NCBI RefSeq assembly: GCF_013408335.1
Contig: NZ_JACBZR010000001.1
Coordinates: forward strand, 2,852,001 to 2,916,000
Direction of reading: 5' to 3'
Source: Nocardioides panzhihuensis
Lineage (GTDB): Bacteria > Actinomycetota > Actinomycetes > Propionibacteriales > Nocardioidaceae
DNA length: 64,000 bases
Position 1 is the stretch's first letter, and each line of letters starts with the position of its first letter. The notes beneath the pieces were generated by a model. That model made no database searches, was not told the origin of the DNA, and was given only the letters and a program-made list of their open reading frames with translations. Below, piece after piece: positions 62,633 through 64,000 of this stretch. The position numbers and the translations under genes are program-made.

Positions 62633-63496
62633 CTCCGGAGCTTCGACGGGCGCGCGCCTGACCTTGAGCACCGCGAAGGCGACGATGACAGCGGCGACGG
62701 CGAAGAGCAGGCCGTACGCAGCCACCGACTCGGCCTCGAAGCTGCGCAGCAGCGTACGTCCGTTGGTGACCAGGATGATGCTGCCGACCAGGCCGCCGAG
62801 GATGGGCAGCGAGAGGTGCTTGACGAGGTAGGCGGCGAACGGGGCGGCGATCACGCCACCGATGAGAAGCCCGCCGATGATCCGCCAGTCGAGCGCCTCC
62901 CCTGCCAGACCGACGAGGAAGCCGACGCTCGCAGAGACGGTGGTGACGAACTCGGCGGTGGAGACCGAGCCGATCACCTTGCGCGGGTGCAGGGTGCCGC
63001 TGGAGATCAGCGTGGGCGTCGTGACCGGGCCCCAGCCACCGCCGCCGGTCGCGTCGATGAAGCCGCCGAACAGGCCCAGCGGAGCGAGCAGGCCGAGCCC
63101 CGGCCGGCGGCCCGGGATGAAGACCGGCGGCTTCCCGAAGACGAAGCGCGCGACGATGTAGAGACCCAGCAGGAGCAGGAGACCGGCCACCCACGGCGTG
63201 GCGCTCTCGGTGGAGAGACCGGAGAGGACCGTCGCGCCGACGAAGGCGCCGATACCACCGGGGATCGCGATCTTGCCCACGACCTTCCAGTCGACGTTCC
63301 CGAGCCGCCAGTGGGAGACGCCCGAGACGAACGTCGTGCCGACCTCGGCCAGGTGGACCGATGCTGACGCGACCGCAGGGGCGACGCCGGTGGCAACGAG
63401 CAGGGTGCTGGAGGTGACGCCGTAGGCCATGCCCAACGAGCCGTCTACGGCTTGGGCCGCTAGGCCTACGAGAGCAAAGATGATCAGCCGCTCCAT
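62612..63496 (-). CDS. TauE/SafE-family anion exporter
   Basis: The 294-residue membrane protein has seven to eight helices and the family repeats AQAVDGSLGMAYGVTSSTLL and FGGFIDATGGGGWGPVTTPT. Members export or import small sulfur- or carboxyl-containing anions such as sulfite, sulfoacetate or others. The cargo cannot be told here and no sulfur gene is adjacent. It ends at the window's repeat block. Confidence 0.9.
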   Translation of the reverse strand: MERLIIFALVGLAAQAVDGSLGMAYGVTSSTLLVATGVAPAVASASVHLAEVGTTFVSGVSHWRLGNVDWKVVGKIAIPGGIGAFVGATVLSGLSTESATPWVAGLLLLLGLYIVARFVFGKPPVFIPGRRPGLGLLAPLGLFGGFIDATGGGGWGPVTTPTLISSGTLHPRKVIGSVSTAEFVTTVSASVGFLVGLAGEALDWRIIGGLLIGGVIAAPFAAYLVKHLSLPILGGLVGSIILVTNGRTLLRSFEAESVAAYGLLFAVAAVIVAFAVLKVRRAPVEAPEPEPTSV

Positions 63497-63601
63497 GCGG
63501 GACTCCTGGGGCGAGGGGGGGGTGGGATGGTAATGTAACTCTAATTACTATAGATAGTCTTTCTGGGGTTCTCTAATCGTCTCGGTGGGCGGGCGCATCG
63601 G

Positions 63602-63801
63602 TGGTCGAGCTTGTCGAGACCCGTCGCCTCCGCCGGTCGAGCCCGTCGAGACCCGTCGCCTCCGCCGGTCGAGCCGCCGGAGCCGCTAGGCGGAGGCGTG
63701 TCGAGACCAACACAGTCCCTCAGTGATCGAGCTTGTCGAGACCTGCCTCCCGCTGGTCGAGCCGCCGGAGCCGCTAGGCGGAGGCGTGTCGAGACCAACA
63801 C
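63602..63801. repeat. Cluster of palindromic repeats (REP-like) with an exact 47-bp duplication
   Basis: Units of the type GGTCGAG...TCGAGACC occur several times. A 47-base unit at 63667-63713 is repeated without a mismatch at 63755-63801. Internal CCGCC...GGCGG arms allow hairpins. The stretch has no gene. Confidence 0.8.
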
Positions 63802-63894
63802 GGTTCTGGTCGGGGAAACCTCGCTGAGCGACTGTTACTTCGTTTCAGTGTTCGCCGCCGACCCTTCTTCGAGTGTTTCTCGATCAGCCGCCGC

Positions 63895-63947
63895 GTCAAG
63901 GACGGGCTTCGCCCGCCGCTTCGCGGTGGCCTTCGGCCATCCTTGAC
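63895..63947. repeat. Multi-hairpin palindromic repeat
   Basis: The ends GTCAAGGA and TCCTTGAC are complementary. Between them lie three small hairpins with TTCG loops (GGGC-TTCG-CCC, GC-TTCG-CGG, GGCC-TTCG-GCC). This is a typical intergenic repeat in this group. Confidence 0.6.
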
Positions 63948-64000
63948 TCGGCACCTGATCAAGAAAGATTTCGCCATTATCGGGGCGGCGGCGAGGGTGT

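Noticed and set aside
63774..63977. 67-codon frame on the minus strand at the window end
   Set aside because: It is made almost wholly of palindromic repeat sequence and has no conserved pattern.

Overview
The window is high-GC DNA from an actinobacterium, most likely a member of the Nocardioidaceae or a close relative. That placement is inference. It rests on the GC-rich codon usage, many GTG starts, an F420-type luciferase-like oxidoreductase, PucR, MurR-type and SARP-like regulators, the YtxH / Act-holin / DUF3618 trio, and the style of the intergenic palindromic repeats. No rRNA, tRNA or CRISPR array was found.

Layout. 0-5 kb is an acetaldehyde-to-acetyl-CoA module: the end of a regulator, an ExaC-type aldehyde dehydrogenase, a DUF779 protein and acetyl-CoA synthetase. 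5-8.9 kb is a scrapyard. It holds a frameshifted XRE/MmyB-type regulator fragment, a VirB4-like conjugation ATPase fragment, an intact-looking IS3-family element (6109-7424) whose ends can be read base by base, and the C-terminal half of a creatinase-like gene. 8.5-14.9 kb is bounded by two 83-bp imperfect direct repeats. It carries a minus-strand operon (formaldehyde dehydrogenase, DJ-1/PfpI protein, small ABM-fold monooxygenase, monomeric sarcosine-oxidase-like flavoprotein), a divergent PucR regulator and a 5'-truncated ltrA. With the creatinase remnant this looks like a partly decayed creatine/sarcosine degradation locus.

15-21.3 kb holds a BCCT transporter, a LysR regulator, a large sulfatase with a LysR-type box in front of it, and two DUF202 membrane proteins. 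21.4-43.1 kb is mixed: L,D-transpeptidase, a ZIP-type transporter, a secreted glycerophosphodiesterase carrying an in-frame repeat-like insertion, a broken GT2 gene, a CGNR regulator, two alpha/beta hydrolases, an anti-sigma-like ATPase, an MFS plus carboxymuconolactone-decarboxylase operon, flavin and F420 redox enzymes, a peroxiredoxin, an MFS plus PLP-decarboxylase pair, the envelope trio, and a TetR regulator with a secreted lipase.

43.2-51.4 kb is a coherent catabolic cluster divergent from a double-module Lrp/AsnC regulator: NCS1 permease, agmatinase-family ureohydrolase, ThDP-dependent decarboxylase, sodium:solute symporter and aldehyde dehydrogenase. The enzyme set matches the ketoarginine to guanidinobutyraldehyde to guanidinobutyrate to GABA plus urea route. 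51.4-60.8 kb is a peptidoglycan-recycling cluster: a MurR/RpiR-type regulator divergent from an Opp/Dpp-type ABC importer, murQ, anmK, a beta-lactamase-fold hydrolase and a fused double ATPase. It suggests import of cell-wall sugars or muropeptides by an ABC route instead of a PTS. The window ends with a secreted GH28 enzyme, a TauE/SafE exporter and a dense block of palindromic repeats.
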